Assembly: GCF_015163075.1 (NCBI RefSeq)
Contig: NZ_JADDXU010000012.1
Location: 62,001 to 126,000, forward strand
From: Streptomyces justiciae
GTDB lineage: Bacteria > Actinomycetota > Actinomycetes > Streptomycetales > Streptomycetaceae
Direction: 5' to 3'
Length of the DNA stretch: 64,000 bases
Below are positions 25,916 through 35,356 of the stretch, one piece after another. Both the position numbers and the translations under genes were made by a program. The stretch's first letter is position 1; every line of letters starts with the position of its first letter. The notes under the pieces were generated by a model. It was not told the origin of the DNA, searched no databases, and saw only the letters and a program-made list of their open reading frames with translations.

Positions 25916-26994
25916 ACGGTACGTTCCGCGGCCAGCACCGGCCGCTCGGGCAGGGACACGCTCACCGGGGCCCCGGCGACGAGATCAGCGGCCTCATGCG
26001 CGGGCAGATCGGCCTTGACCTCGCTGCCGTCGGCGAGCCGGACGGTGATCCGGACGGCCGCACCCAGGAACGACGTGGCGAGCACACGCGCCTTCCCGTC
26101 GGCGTCGGCGGCCACCCGGACCGCCTCGGGCCGCACCAGCACGTCCACCTCACCGGCCTGCGGCGCCGCGCCGTCGACCGGCAGCCGCTGCCCGAGCACA
26201 TCCACCACCCCGTCGGAGACCCGGCCCGGAATCCGGCTCATCGTCCCGACGAACTCGGCGACGAAGGCCGTGGCGGGCCGGCCGTACAACTCGGCGGGCG
26301 CCGCGCACTGTTCGAGCTTCCCGGCGTGCATCACGGCGACCCGGTCGGCCATGGACAGGGCCTCCTCCTGGTCGTGGGTGACGAACAAGGTGGTGATGCC
26401 GAGCTCCTGCTGGAGCCGCCGGATCTCCTCGCGGAGCGTGAGCCGCACCTTGGCGTCCAGCGCGGACAGCGGCTCGTCGAGGAGCAGCACCCGGGGCCGC
26501 AGGGCGAGGGCGCGGGCCAGCGCGACGCGCTGCTGCTGGCCGCCGGAGAGCTGGTGCGGATAGCGCCCGCCCTTGTCGGCGAGCCCGACCAGTTCCAGCA
26601 ACTCGGCGGCACGGGCCCGCCGTTCACCCGTGCGCACGCCTCGCATCCGCAGCCCGAAGGCCACGTTGTCGACCGTGTCGAGGTGCGGGAAGAGGCTGTA
26701 CGACTGGAAGACCATCCCGGCGTCACGCCGGTGGGCCGGGACCCGGGTGACGTCCTCGCCGTCCACCAACACCTCGCCGGAGTCGGGGCGTTCGAAGCCG
26801 GCGAGCATCCGCAGGGCGGTGGTCTTGCCGCAGCCGGACGGGCCGAGCAGGGCGACCAGCTCACCGGGGCGGACGGTCAGATCGAGGCCGTCGAGCGCGA
26901 CCGTGGGCCCGAACTCCCTTCTGAGTCCCCGGAATTCAACGGTGGCGGCCTTGTCTGTGGTGTTCGACGTGGCGACGTTCTCTTTGGTTTTCAT
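25912..26994 (-). CDS. ABC importer ATPase
   Basis: A 360-residue MalK/PotA-type ATPase: Walker A LLGPSGCGKTT (about residues 50-60), signature QLSGGQQQRVALARAL, Walker B VLLLDEPLSALDAKVR, and the switch histidine in LFVTHDQEEA. A TOBE domain covers about residues 285-350. It energises the two permeases encoded just upstream. The gap to the preceding permease gene is only 3 bp, and its stop overlaps the HAD gene. The domain layout is shared by iron, polyamine, thiamine and 2-aminoethylphosphonate importers, so it does not fix the substrate. Confidence 0.93.
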   Translation of the reverse strand: MKTKENVATSNTTDKAATVEFRGLRREFGPTVALDGLDLTVRPGELVALLGPSGCGKTTALRMLAGFERPDSGEVLVDGEDVTRVPAHRRDAGMVFQSYSLFPHLDTVDNVAFGLRMRGVRTGERRARAAELLELVGLADKGGRYPHQLSGGQQQRVALARALALRPRVLLLDEPLSALDAKVRLTLREEIRRLQQELGITTLFVTHDQEEALSMADRVAVMHAGKLEQCAAPAELYGRPATAFVAEFVGTMSRIPGRVSDGVVDVLGQRLPVDGAAPQAGEVDVLVRPEAVRVAADADGKARVLATSFLGAAVRITVRLADGSEVKADLPAHEAADLVAGAPVSVSLPERPVLAAERTV

Positions 26995-26997
26995 GGT

Positions 26998-27810
26998 TCA
27001 ACCCCGGGAGGTGGTACGGGAACGCCCGCCGAAGCCGGCCAGGACGAGGAGCAGCAGCCAGGTGACGAGCAGGCTCATCACGGACACGGCGACGGACAAC
27101 TGGGCCTGTGAGCCACTGACGTTGACGATCCAGACGGCGAAGGGCCGGAAGCCCAGCAGCTGGGCCACGGTGAACTCGCCGAGCACCAGCGCCAGGGTGA
27201 GGAAGGAGGCGTTGAGCAGGGCGCCGCGCAGGTTGGGCAGCACGGCCTGGACAAGGGCCTGCGGCCAGCTCGCGCCACAGCTCCGGGCAGCCTCGACGAG
27301 AGTGGGGACGTCGATCGCGCGCAGTCCGGCGTCCAGCGCCCGGTACACGAAGGGCAGCGCCATCACGACGTACGCCAGAACCAGCACCACGGGGAAGTCG
27401 GGGTTCTGGATCGCCACGAAGGTCTGGAACAGCGGTGTGCGCGAGAGGTGTTCCGGCCCCCACTTCAGGACCGTGACGATGCCGGCGACGAACGCGATCG
27501 GCGGCACGACCAGCGGCAGCGAGCACACCACCTCCACCACCGGACGCAGCTTCGGCGCCCCGAGCCGCAGCGCGACCATGGCGGGCACCATCAGCAGCAG
27601 GACGACGGCGATGGTGGCGAGGGCCAGCTCCAGCGAGAGCAGCAGGCTGGAGCCGAAGCCGCCGGTGCCGACGATCTGCGTGTAGGCGTCGACGGTGAGG
27701 CCCTGGCCGGGCACGTCGACCGTGAAGACGACGGAGGCGGCCAGCGGCACCAGGAAGTACAGCCCGGCGAGGCCGAACACGCCCCACCGCCACAGGTTCA
27801 GGCGAGCCAT
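26998..27810 (-). CDS. ABC importer permease 2
   Basis: A 270-residue inner-membrane permease with about six transmembrane segments and the EAA-loop region ALDAGLRAIDVPTLVEAARS (about residues 150-170), which contacts the ATPase. It resembles PotC/ThiP-half-type permeases. The ATG at 27810 gives MARLNLWRWGVFG, a typical cytoplasmic start before the first helix. It overlaps the upstream permease gene by 13 bp, indicating tight coupling. Confidence 0.9.
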   Translation of the reverse strand: MARLNLWRWGVFGLAGLYFLVPLAASVVFTVDVPGQGLTVDAYTQIVGTGGFGSSLLLSLELALATIAVVLLLMVPAMVALRLGAPKLRPVVEVVCSLPLVVPPIAFVAGIVTVLKWGPEHLSRTPLFQTFVAIQNPDFPVVLVLAYVVMALPFVYRALDAGLRAIDVPTLVEAARSCGASWPQALVQAVLPNLRGALLNASFLTLALVLGEFTVAQLLGFRPFAVWIVNVSGSQAQLSVAVSVMSLLVTWLLLLVLAGFGGRSRTTSRG

Positions 27811-28682
27811 CGCGCACTCCTCCGCTGCAGGGGCAGGTACACCGCCATGACGAGGCCCGCGACGAGGACCATGTCGAGGCTGAGGGCGAGCGCCACGTTC
27901 TCCTGGCCGACGAGCACGTTGCCGGAGAGCGCGTCGGCGATCTGCAGGGTGATCAGCGGGACGGAACTGCCCACGATCGCGGCGGCGGTGGCGTAGGCCG
28001 CGAAGGCGCTGCCGAAGAGCAGCACGAACCCGCCGAGGAGCGTGGGCAGCAGGACGGGCAGGGCGACGTGCAGCCAGTACTGCGCGGTGGTCGCCCCGTT
28101 GTTCTGCGCGGCCTCGCGCCACTGGACGCGCAGCCCCTCCAGGGCGGGGGTGATGGTGAGGACCATCAGCGGGATGAGGAAGTACAGGTAGACGACGACC
28201 AGTCCCCAGAAGCTGTAGAGGTCCCAGCCCTTGTCGGTGAGGCCCAGGTGCCGGGTCAGCACGCCGGCGTTGCCGAGGGTGGCGACGAAGGCGAAGGCGA
28301 GCGGGACGCCGCCGAAGTTGGCGAGGACGCCGGAGGCGGTGAGCACGGCCTCGCGCAGCGCGCGGTGCCGGGAGGTGACGACGGCCTGGGCGAGCGGCAG
28401 TCCGAGGAGCGTCGCGAGGGCGGCGGAGACGGCGGACAGCTTGACGCTGCCGAGGAGGGCGGTGAGGTAGGCGCCCTGCCACGAGGCGGTGAGGTTGGCC
28501 GTGCTGTAGGCGCCGGTGCTCTTGACCGTGAAGGCACCGTCGAGGACCGCCCACGCGGGCAGCCCGAAGGCCACCGCGGTGAAGGCGAGCAGCGGGACGA
28601 CGGCGACCCAGCCGAGCGACCGGCGCCGCCGCTTCACCGCGGCGGCGGGCGCCGTGTCGACCCTCGGGAGCGTGGCCGTCAT
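27798..28682 (-). CDS. ABC importer permease 1
   Basis: A 294-residue permease of the same type as its partner, with an N-terminal cytoplasmic tail (VDTAPAAAVKRRRRSLG), about six helices and the EAA loop PALEGLRVQWREAAQNNG. Together with permease 2 it should form the heterodimeric channel. Its start overlaps the stop of the binding-protein gene by 4 bp. Confidence 0.9.
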   Translation of the reverse strand: MTATLPRVDTAPAAAVKRRRRSLGWVAVVPLLAFTAVAFGLPAWAVLDGAFTVKSTGAYSTANLTASWQGAYLTALLGSVKLSAVSAALATLLGLPLAQAVVTSRHRALREAVLTASGVLANFGGVPLAFAFVATLGNAGVLTRHLGLTDKGWDLYSFWGLVVVYLYFLIPLMVLTITPALEGLRVQWREAAQNNGATTAQYWLHVALPVLLPTLLGGFVLLFGSAFAAYATAAAIVGSSVPLITLQIADALSGNVLVGQENVALALSLDMVLVAGLVMAVYLPLQRRSARWLA

Positions 28683-29824
28683 CCGGAGACGGCCTTCGCC
28701 CAGCCCTGCCCGAGGACCGTCTTGGCCTTGTCCTGCTGGGCCTCGGTCGGGAAGGAGGGCGTGCCGGAGACCTCGGGGAGCTTGGCCGCGGCGGTCTTGT
28801 CGAGGGTGCCGGCCTTCTCCATGGCGGTCATCAGGGCCGGGCGGGCGTAGCCCTTGAGCCACAGGTTCTGGCCCTCGGCGCTGTAGAGGTACTCCTGCCA
28901 CAGCCGGGCGGCCGCCGGGTGCGGGGCGTCCTTGTTGATGGCCTGGGAGTAGTACTGGGAGAACTGCCCGTCGCTCGGCACGGCGACCTTCCAGTCCACG
29001 CCCTTGGACTTGAACTCCTCGGCGTACCCGGCGTTGAGGTAGTCCCAGTCGATGCTGATCGGCGTCTCGCCCTTCTCGACGGTGGCCGGGGTGGACTCGA
29101 CGGGCGTGTAATTGCCGTTGTCCTTCAGCTTCTTGAAGAAGTCGAGGCCCGGCTGGATGTCGTCGAAGGAGCCGCCGTTCGCGAGCGCGGCCGCCCAGAC
29201 GCCGCCGAACGCCGAACCGGACTTGGTGGGGTTGCCGTTGAGGGCGACCTGGCCCTTGTACTGCGGCTTGAGCAGGTCGGCGAAGGTGGTGGGACAGGAC
29301 TTGACGCGCTTGGCGTCGCAGCCGATGGAGATGTAGCCGCCGTAGTCGTTGTACCAGCGGGCCTGCGCGTCCTTCTGCCCGCTCGGGATGTCGGCGAACG
29401 AGGCGACCTTGTACGGCGCGAGGAGCCCCTGCTGGGCGGCGCTGATCGCGAAGGAGCTGCCGAGGTCGAGGACGTCGGGGGCGCGGTCCTGGCCCTTGCG
29501 CGACGTCACGGCGTTGATCTCGTCCTGGCTGGCGCCGTCGGGGTTCTCGACGGAGATCTTGATGCCGTACTTCTTCTCGAACCCGTCGATGAGCGCACCG
29601 TAGTTGGCCCAGTCGCGGGGCAGCGCGATGGCGTTGAGCGCGCCCTCCTTCTTGGCCGCCTTCTCGAGGGCGGCGAGCCCGCCGAGGTCGGCGGCGGAGG
29701 TGGCGGTGGCGGCGTTCTTGCCGTCGGCGGTGGTGGACGCGGTGTCGGGGGCGGCGCCGCAGGCGCTCAGGGTGAGCGCTGCTATGGCGCCGAGGGCGGC
29801 GGTTCTCGGCAGGGACAAGGTCAC
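28679..29824 (-). CDS. ABC importer substrate-binding lipoprotein
   Basis: A 381-residue extracellular solute-binding protein. The signal peptide ends in the lipobox TLSAC (Cys about residue 22), so it is anchored to the outer face of the membrane. The mature part (LPRDWANYGALIDGFEKKYG, PTKSGSAFGGVWAAALANG) is of the Fe3+/polyamine/phosphonate-type family-1 fold. It starts at GTG with GGAG five bases upstream. It is the first gene of a five-gene operon (binding protein, two permeases, ATPase, HAD phosphatase) divergent from a GntR regulator. The HAD partner suggests a phosphorylated substrate; this is inference. Confidence 0.9.
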   Translation of the reverse strand: MTLSLPRTAALGAIAALTLSACGAAPDTASTTADGKNAATATSAADLGGLAALEKAAKKEGALNAIALPRDWANYGALIDGFEKKYGIKISVENPDGASQDEINAVTSRKGQDRAPDVLDLGSSFAISAAQQGLLAPYKVASFADIPSGQKDAQARWYNDYGGYISIGCDAKRVKSCPTTFADLLKPQYKGQVALNGNPTKSGSAFGGVWAAALANGGSFDDIQPGLDFFKKLKDNGNYTPVESTPATVEKGETPISIDWDYLNAGYAEEFKSKGVDWKVAVPSDGQFSQYYSQAINKDAPHPAAARLWQEYLYSAEGQNLWLKGYARPALMTAMEKAGTLDKTAAAKLPEVSGTPSFPTEAQQDKAKTVLGQGWAKAVSG

Positions 29825-29844
29825 GGCTTCTCCAGGGCGTTGAG

Positions 29845-29942
29845 AACTTGTCTGAACAAGTTGGCCCCAGTAAGGCTGCCGCTGGTGTCGTGTTCGTAAA
29901 CACTGAAGAAACCCTGACCCCCGGATTCCGGGCCAATCAGGG
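29845..29942. promoter_or_regulatory. Cluster of three inverted repeats between importer and GntR genes
   Basis: AACTTGT-CTGA-ACAAGTT (29845-29862) and GTGTT-CGTA-AACAC (29890-29903) are operator-like palindromes. At 29912-29942, CCCTGA and TCAGGG enclose an inner CCCGGA-T-TCCGGG hairpin. All three lie within the 190 bp between the divergent genes. The first is closest to a GntR/HutC-type site and sits 20 bp ahead of the binding-protein start, well placed for repression. Confidence 0.5.
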
Positions 29943-30014
29943 TCCCCTCCACCCGTCGCCAGATGTCGACTAGGCTGGTCACGCTGTGCACAGCATTCGA
30001 CTCAGAGGGGAAGC

Positions 30015-30755
30015 ATGGCGGCGCGACACGAGGAGATCGCCGACGAACTGCGCCGGGCGATAGACCGCGAGGAGTACACGGTCGGCAGTCGACTGCCCGC
30101 CGAGACGGACCTCGCCGCCCACTACGGAGTCTCCCGGGGCACGGTCCGCCAGGCCGTCGCGGCCCTGACCGCCGAGGGCCTGATCGGCTCCCGCCAGGGC
30201 GCCCGCCGCGTGGTGCTGGCCAGCCGCCGCAGCCAGAGCTTCGCGGAGCTGCGCAGCTTCGCCCAGTGGGCACGGGCGATGGGCCGCGAGGCAACAGGCC
30301 AGGTGATCGCGCAGGAGTACCGCCCGGCTACCGCCGAGGACGCCGTACGCCTCCAACTGCGCGCGGGCACACCGGTGTTGCACGTCCTACGGGTCCGCGG
30401 CCTGGACGGCGAACCGGTGCTCCTGGAACGGACGGTGTACGCCGACTGGATCTCCCCGGCGGTCGAACCGATCGAGCCGGACTGCCCGTCCGTCACCCAA
30501 CGCCTGTACGACGACACGGGGTTGGTCTTCGCGTACGGCGAGCACGTCATCGACGCGGTCGCGGCGGGCGCACAGGACGCGGACCTCCTGTCCGTCCGCC
30601 GCACCAGCCCCCTCCTCCGCGTCCGCCGCGTGACGACGACCCGAGAGGGCCGCCCGGTGGAGTGGTCGGACGACCGCTACCGCTCGGACGCGGTGAGCTT
30701 CAGCGTGCACAACTCGATGGACAACAACGCGCTGGCGAGGAAGACGGCGGAGTAG
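30015..30755 (+). CDS. GntR/HutC-family regulator with UTRA domain
   Basis: A 246-residue protein. The winged helix at residues about 5-70 contains LPAETDLAAHYGVSRGTVRQ, a classic GntR recognition helix. The UTRA ligand-binding domain covers about 90-240 (VLHVLRVRGLDGEPVLLERT and the closing VEWSDDRYRSDAVSF). GAGGGG lies just before the ATG. It is divergent from the ABC importer operon and is the obvious candidate regulator of it. The general layout resembles PhnR of the 2-aminoethylphosphonate system, but that identity is not established. Confidence 0.92.
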   Translation: MAARHEEIADELRRAIDREEYTVGSRLPAETDLAAHYGVSRGTVRQAVAALTAEGLIGSRQGARRVVLASRRSQSFAELRSFAQWARAMGREATGQVIAQEYRPATAEDAVRLQLRAGTPVLHVLRVRGLDGEPVLLERTVYADWISPAVEPIEPDCPSVTQRLYDDTGLVFAYGEHVIDAVAAGAQDADLLSVRRTSPLLRVRRVTTTREGRPVEWSDDRYRSDAVSFSVHNSMDNNALARKTAE

Positions 30756-30806
30756 AACTCGGGGAGTGAGGTGCGGGGCTTTTGGGAGCAGGGGGCGCGG
30801 CGAGGT

Positions 30807-30857
30807 GCTTTTAGGGGCGCGGGGAACTGCGCGACCGGCCACAACGCACCCGCACCC
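30807..30857 (+). repeat. Dispersed GGGGCGCGGGG element, copy C
   Basis: Short-form copy with core AGGGGCGCGGGGAACTGCGC, about 50 bp after the GntR stop and in the same orientation as that gene. It lies between converging genes (GntR and Lrp). Confidence 0.7.
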
Positions 30858-30883
30858 GGCAACGAACCGCAACCAGCCGAGCT

Positions 30884-31336
30884 CTACCCCGGCGCCCCCG
30901 ACGAGAACCGCCTCAACAACGGCGACAACACCAACACCGACTTGGTCCGCTCAACGAACGGCTCCCCGGCGATCCGCTCCAGCACCCTCTCGAAGTGCCG
31001 CATGTCAGACGCGAAAACCTGCACGATCGCATCCGCATCCCCGGTGACGGTGGACGCGGCCACGACCTCCTGATACCGCTCCAGCCCCCGCCGAATCGTC
31101 TCCGGCGACGTGTTGTGCCGGCAGTAGATCTCGACGAACCCCTCGGTCTCCCACCCCAGCGCCGACGGATCGACCCGCACCGTGAACCCGGTGATGGCGC
31201 CGGTGGCCCGCAACCGGTCGACGCGTCGTTTCACGGCGGGCGCGGACAGACCGACGATCTGCCCGATGTCCGCGTAGGAGCGGCGGGCGTCCTCGGCGAG
31301 GGCGTGGACGATACGTTCGTCGAGATCGTTGAGCAC
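30884..31336 (-). CDS. Lrp/AsnC-family regulator
   Basis: A 150-residue regulator. The N-terminal helix-turn-helix (YADIGQIVGLSAPAVKRRVD, residues about 21-40) is followed by a RAM ligand-binding domain (residues about 65-140, TGDADAIVQVFASD). Such proteins form octamers that wrap DNA and respond to amino acids. It starts at GTG and lies 10 bp after an amino-acid permease gene on the same strand, so the pair is an operon. Three phased TTGCG-CGCAA sites upstream of that permease are the likely targets. Confidence 0.92.
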   Translation of the reverse strand: MLNDLDERIVHALAEDARRSYADIGQIVGLSAPAVKRRVDRLRATGAITGFTVRVDPSALGWETEGFVEIYCRHNTSPETIRRGLERYQEVVAASTVTGDADAIVQVFASDMRHFERVLERIAGEPFVERTKSVLVLSPLLRRFSSGAPG

Positions 31337-31346
31337 GGTGGGTGGA

Positions 31347-32831
31347 TCAGCTCTCAGGTGATGCGGGTGATGCGGACGTTGCGGTTGTCGCGAGACGGGA
31401 ACGGCGATGGCCGTACACGAAGTAGAACACGAGCCCGGCCGCCATCCAGACTCCGAAGACCACCCAGGTGACGGCGGACAGGCTGCCCATCATCCAGACG
31501 CAGAACCCGAGCCCCAGCACAGGCAGCACCGGCGACAGCGGCACCCGGAAGGTGCGCGGCATGTCCGGACGCGTCCGGCGCAGCACCACGACGGCGATGT
31601 TGACCAGCCCGAAGGCGAAGAGCGTGCCGATACTGGTGGCGTCGGCGAGCTGCCCCAGCGGGATCGCGGCGGCGAGGACACCGCAGAACAGGGACACGAT
31701 CACCGTGTTGGCACGCGGCGTACCGGTCTTCGGGTGCACGCGCCCGAACACCTTCGGCACCAGCCCGTCCCGGGACATGGCGAAGAGGATGCGGGTCTGG
31801 CCGTAGAGCACGGTCAGGACGACGCTGGCGATGGCGATGACCGCGCACGCGGCCAGCAAAGTCCCCCAGAAGCTCTGTCCGGTCACCTCGCGCATGATCT
31901 GGGCGAGCGCGGCCTCGGAGTCCCCGAACCGCTCCCAGGGCTTCGCACCGACGGCGACGGCCGCGACGAGGACGTACAGCGCGGTGACGATGACCAGCGA
32001 CAGCATGATCGCGCGCGGCAGGTCGCGCTGGGCGTTCTTCGCCTCCTCACCGGCGGTGGAGGCGGCGTCGAAGCCGATGTACGAGAAGAAGAGCGTCGCC
32101 CCGGCCGCGCTGACGCCCGCCATGCCGAGCGGCATGAAGTGCTCGTAGTTGCCGGAGCGGAAGCCCTGGATGCCGATGGCGCAGAACAGCACCAGCGCGC
32201 CGATCTTCACGACCACCATGATCGTGTTGGCGCGCGCGGACTCCCGCGCCCCGCCCAGCAGGAACGCCATGGCGAGGAGGACGACGATCAGCGCCGGGAG
32301 GTTGAAGATGCCGCCGTCGCCGGGCGGCGCGGACAGCGCGTCCGGGATGGTGACGCCGATGGTCCCGTCGAGCAGCTCGTTGAGGTACTCGCCCCAGCCG
32401 ACCGCGACGGCGGCGACCGAGACGCCGTACTCCAGCAGCAGACACCAGCCGCAGACCCAGGCGACCAGTTCGCCCAGCGTTGCGTACGCGTACGAGTACG
32501 AGGAGCCCGCGACCGGGATGGTGCCCGCGAGCTCGGCGTAGGACAGGGCCGAGAAGAGGGCCGTCAGTCCGGCGATGACGAAGGACAGGGTGACGGCGGG
32601 ACCGGCCTTGGGCACGGCCTCGCCGAGGACGACGAAGATGCCGGTGCCGAGGGTGGCACCGATGCTGATCATGGTCAGCTGCCACAGCCCGAGGGTGCGG
32701 CGCAGACTGCCGCCCTCGCCCTGGCCACCCTCGGCGACCAGGCGTTCCACGGGCTTGCGCCGCATGAGGCGGGCGCCGAGCCCAGGGGACGGCGTGGTGC
32801 GGTGTTGCGGGGGTGCGCCTTGGTCGAGCAC
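31347..32831 (-). CDS. APC-family amino-acid permease
   Basis: A 494-residue amino acid/cation symporter with about 12 or more hydrophobic segments. Family motifs are ISIGATLGTGIFVVLGEAV (about residues 55-73) and FFSYIGFDAASTAGEEAKN (about 245-263), which place it in the cationic amino acid transporter (CAT) branch. The GTG at 32831 is chosen for AAGGAG 7-8 bases upstream; an upstream extension reads through the ribosome binding site. The Lrp regulator gene follows by 10 bp. The substrate is probably a basic or branched amino acid, not proven. Confidence 0.9.
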   Translation of the reverse strand: MLDQGAPPQHRTTPSPGLGARLMRRKPVERLVAEGGQGEGGSLRRTLGLWQLTMISIGATLGTGIFVVLGEAVPKAGPAVTLSFVIAGLTALFSALSYAELAGTIPVAGSSYSYAYATLGELVAWVCGWCLLLEYGVSVAAVAVGWGEYLNELLDGTIGVTIPDALSAPPGDGGIFNLPALIVVLLAMAFLLGGARESARANTIMVVVKIGALVLFCAIGIQGFRSGNYEHFMPLGMAGVSAAGATLFFSYIGFDAASTAGEEAKNAQRDLPRAIMLSLVIVTALYVLVAAVAVGAKPWERFGDSEAALAQIMREVTGQSFWGTLLAACAVIAIASVVLTVLYGQTRILFAMSRDGLVPKVFGRVHPKTGTPRANTVIVSLFCGVLAAAIPLGQLADATSIGTLFAFGLVNIAVVVLRRTRPDMPRTFRVPLSPVLPVLGLGFCVWMMGSLSAVTWVVFGVWMAAGLVFYFVYGHRRSRLATTATSASPASPES

Positions 32832-32924
32832 GCGCTGACTCCTTCGTCGCTGCGGTCGGCGCGGCAGGGACCGGCGGGCAAGGACCACCGAGCGGGGTCC
32901 CTGCCACGCCACGTACAGCGCATG

Positions 32925-32954
32925 ACCCTATGAGCCAGGGCATCACGGTCGTAA
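32925..32954 (-). promoter_or_regulatory. Candidate promoter of permease-lrp operon
   Basis: On the minus strand TTACGA (32954-32949), an 18-bp spacer and TAGGGT (32930-32925) form a weak -35/-10 pair. It lies directly downstream of the Lrp-type sites, the geometry expected for activation. Tentative. Confidence 0.3.
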
Positions 32955-32964
32955 TGCAGCAACT

Positions 32965-33031
32965 TTGCGCATACACGCAAGATCGTTGCGTTCATCGCAG
33001 GCCTGCGCGCGTTTGTTGCGCAGCCCCGCAA
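32965..33031. promoter_or_regulatory. Three phased Lrp-type binding sites
   Basis: TTGCG-N6-CGCAA at 32965-32980, TTGCG-N5-CGCAG at 32986-33000 and TTGCG-N6-CGCAA at 33016-33031. Centre distances of about 20.5 and 30.5 bp are close to two and three helical turns, so all face the same side of the DNA. This is a hallmark of Lrp/AsnC wrapping. Confidence 0.65.
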
Positions 33032-33054
33032 TCACGGCTCCCCCGGCTGAGCGC

Positions 33055-34539
<1,485 letters not shown>

Positions 34540-34628
34540 TCAGCCAGGGGGAAGAGCACGTACTTCATTGTCCCATGTCAACCGGAATGCGATGCCCGGA
34601 CAGATCGTCCAAGCAGGTCAGAGGGGCC

Positions 34629-34931
34629 TTAGGAGGATCCTCCAAGGGCGAGCGCCACAGAGGGCACGGACGCCTCGGAGAACACCTCGCGCGCGACCGC
34701 CCACTCCTCCGGCCGCACCTCGGCGTACCGCTCCCAGTGCCGTACGACGACGACGATCCCGGCCTCGACGGCATCCGCGGGCCAGACGCCCGGGTCGGAG
34801 AGAACGTCGGCCAGCGCGTCCCAGTTGCGGCCGAAGTGGTCCGGCAGCCGCAGGTCACGGGCGCAGCGGTCCATCAGTCCGGCCTTGTCCGTGACCCCGT
34901 CGAGGTCCAGCGTGACCACGACTTCCGTCAT
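34629..34931 (-). CDS. Barstar-family RNase inhibitor
   Basis: A 100-residue protein with the barstar fold signature: VVTLDLDGVTDKAGLMDRCA, then LPDHFGRNWDALADVLSD, the helix pair that plugs the RNase active site. It should act in the cytosol as immunity against the RNase encoded immediately upstream. The start ATG lies 13 bases beyond the RNase stop, and the junction is a 17-bp tandem duplication that creates a mini open frame linking the two. No other barnase-type gene is nearby. Confidence 0.9.
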   Translation of the reverse strand: MTEVVVTLDLDGVTDKAGLMDRCARDLRLPDHFGRNWDALADVLSDPGVWPADAVEAGIVVVVRHWERYAEVRPEEWAVAREVFSEASVPSVALALGGSS

Positions 34932-34958
34932 CTCAGCACCGCCGTCATCTCAGCACCG
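34925..34958. repeat. 17-bp tandem repeat at the RNase-barstar junction
   Basis: Two head-to-tail copies of CCGTCATCTCAGCACCG (34925-34941 and 34942-34958). Each contains ATGA on the minus strand: one forms the RNase stop, the other the barstar start. Confidence 0.9.
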
Positions 34959-35325
34959 CCCGGAACGAGTTGTAGTGATCATCGGTGTAGTAGATCTCGT
35001 CGTTCCGCCCCGTGACAAGGCGCCGGGCTCCGCGGTCGCGTGAGCCCGGCGTGGGGACGGTGTATTCGTGGTAGTAACCGCGCTGGTGCGCGGGCAACAG
35101 CCCTTCGAAGTTCCCGAAGACACTGCCGTCCTTCTGATACGGGAACGGCCCGCCCTTGTCGATGAGTTGGAGCGTCTCCCGCGCCTGGACGGGCAGCTCC
35201 GACTCCTGGACCGTGGCCAAGTCGCCGGCCCACGCGGGAGCGTCGGCATCGGTCGAGGTGCAGCCGGCCAGCACCAGCACACACAGCAGCACCCGGGAGA
35301 CGAACCGCAGCAGCATGCGCACCAC
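34945..35325 (-). CDS. Barnase/RNase Sa-family ribonuclease, lipoprotein
   Basis: A 126-residue guanyl-specific-type RNase. The N-terminus is a lipoprotein signal ending VLVLAGCTS (Cys about residue 21), so the mature enzyme would be tethered outside the membrane. The catalytic set of the family is visible: Glu in FGNFEGLLP, Arg in GARRLVTG and His in DDHYNSF. Start candidates are GTG at 35325, GTG at 35322 and ATG at 35316; all leave the signal intact. Barstar follows on the same strand, making this a toxin-immunity pair or a controlled secreted nuclease. Confidence 0.88.
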   Translation of the reverse strand: MVRMLLRFVSRVLLCVLVLAGCTSTDADAPAWAGDLATVQESELPVQARETLQLIDKGGPFPYQKDGSVFGNFEGLLPAHQRGYYHEYTVPTPGSRDRGARRLVTGRNDEIYYTDDHYNSFRAVLR

Positions 35326-35356
35326 GCTGCCACGGCCACCCTCCCCCGACCTCCCG

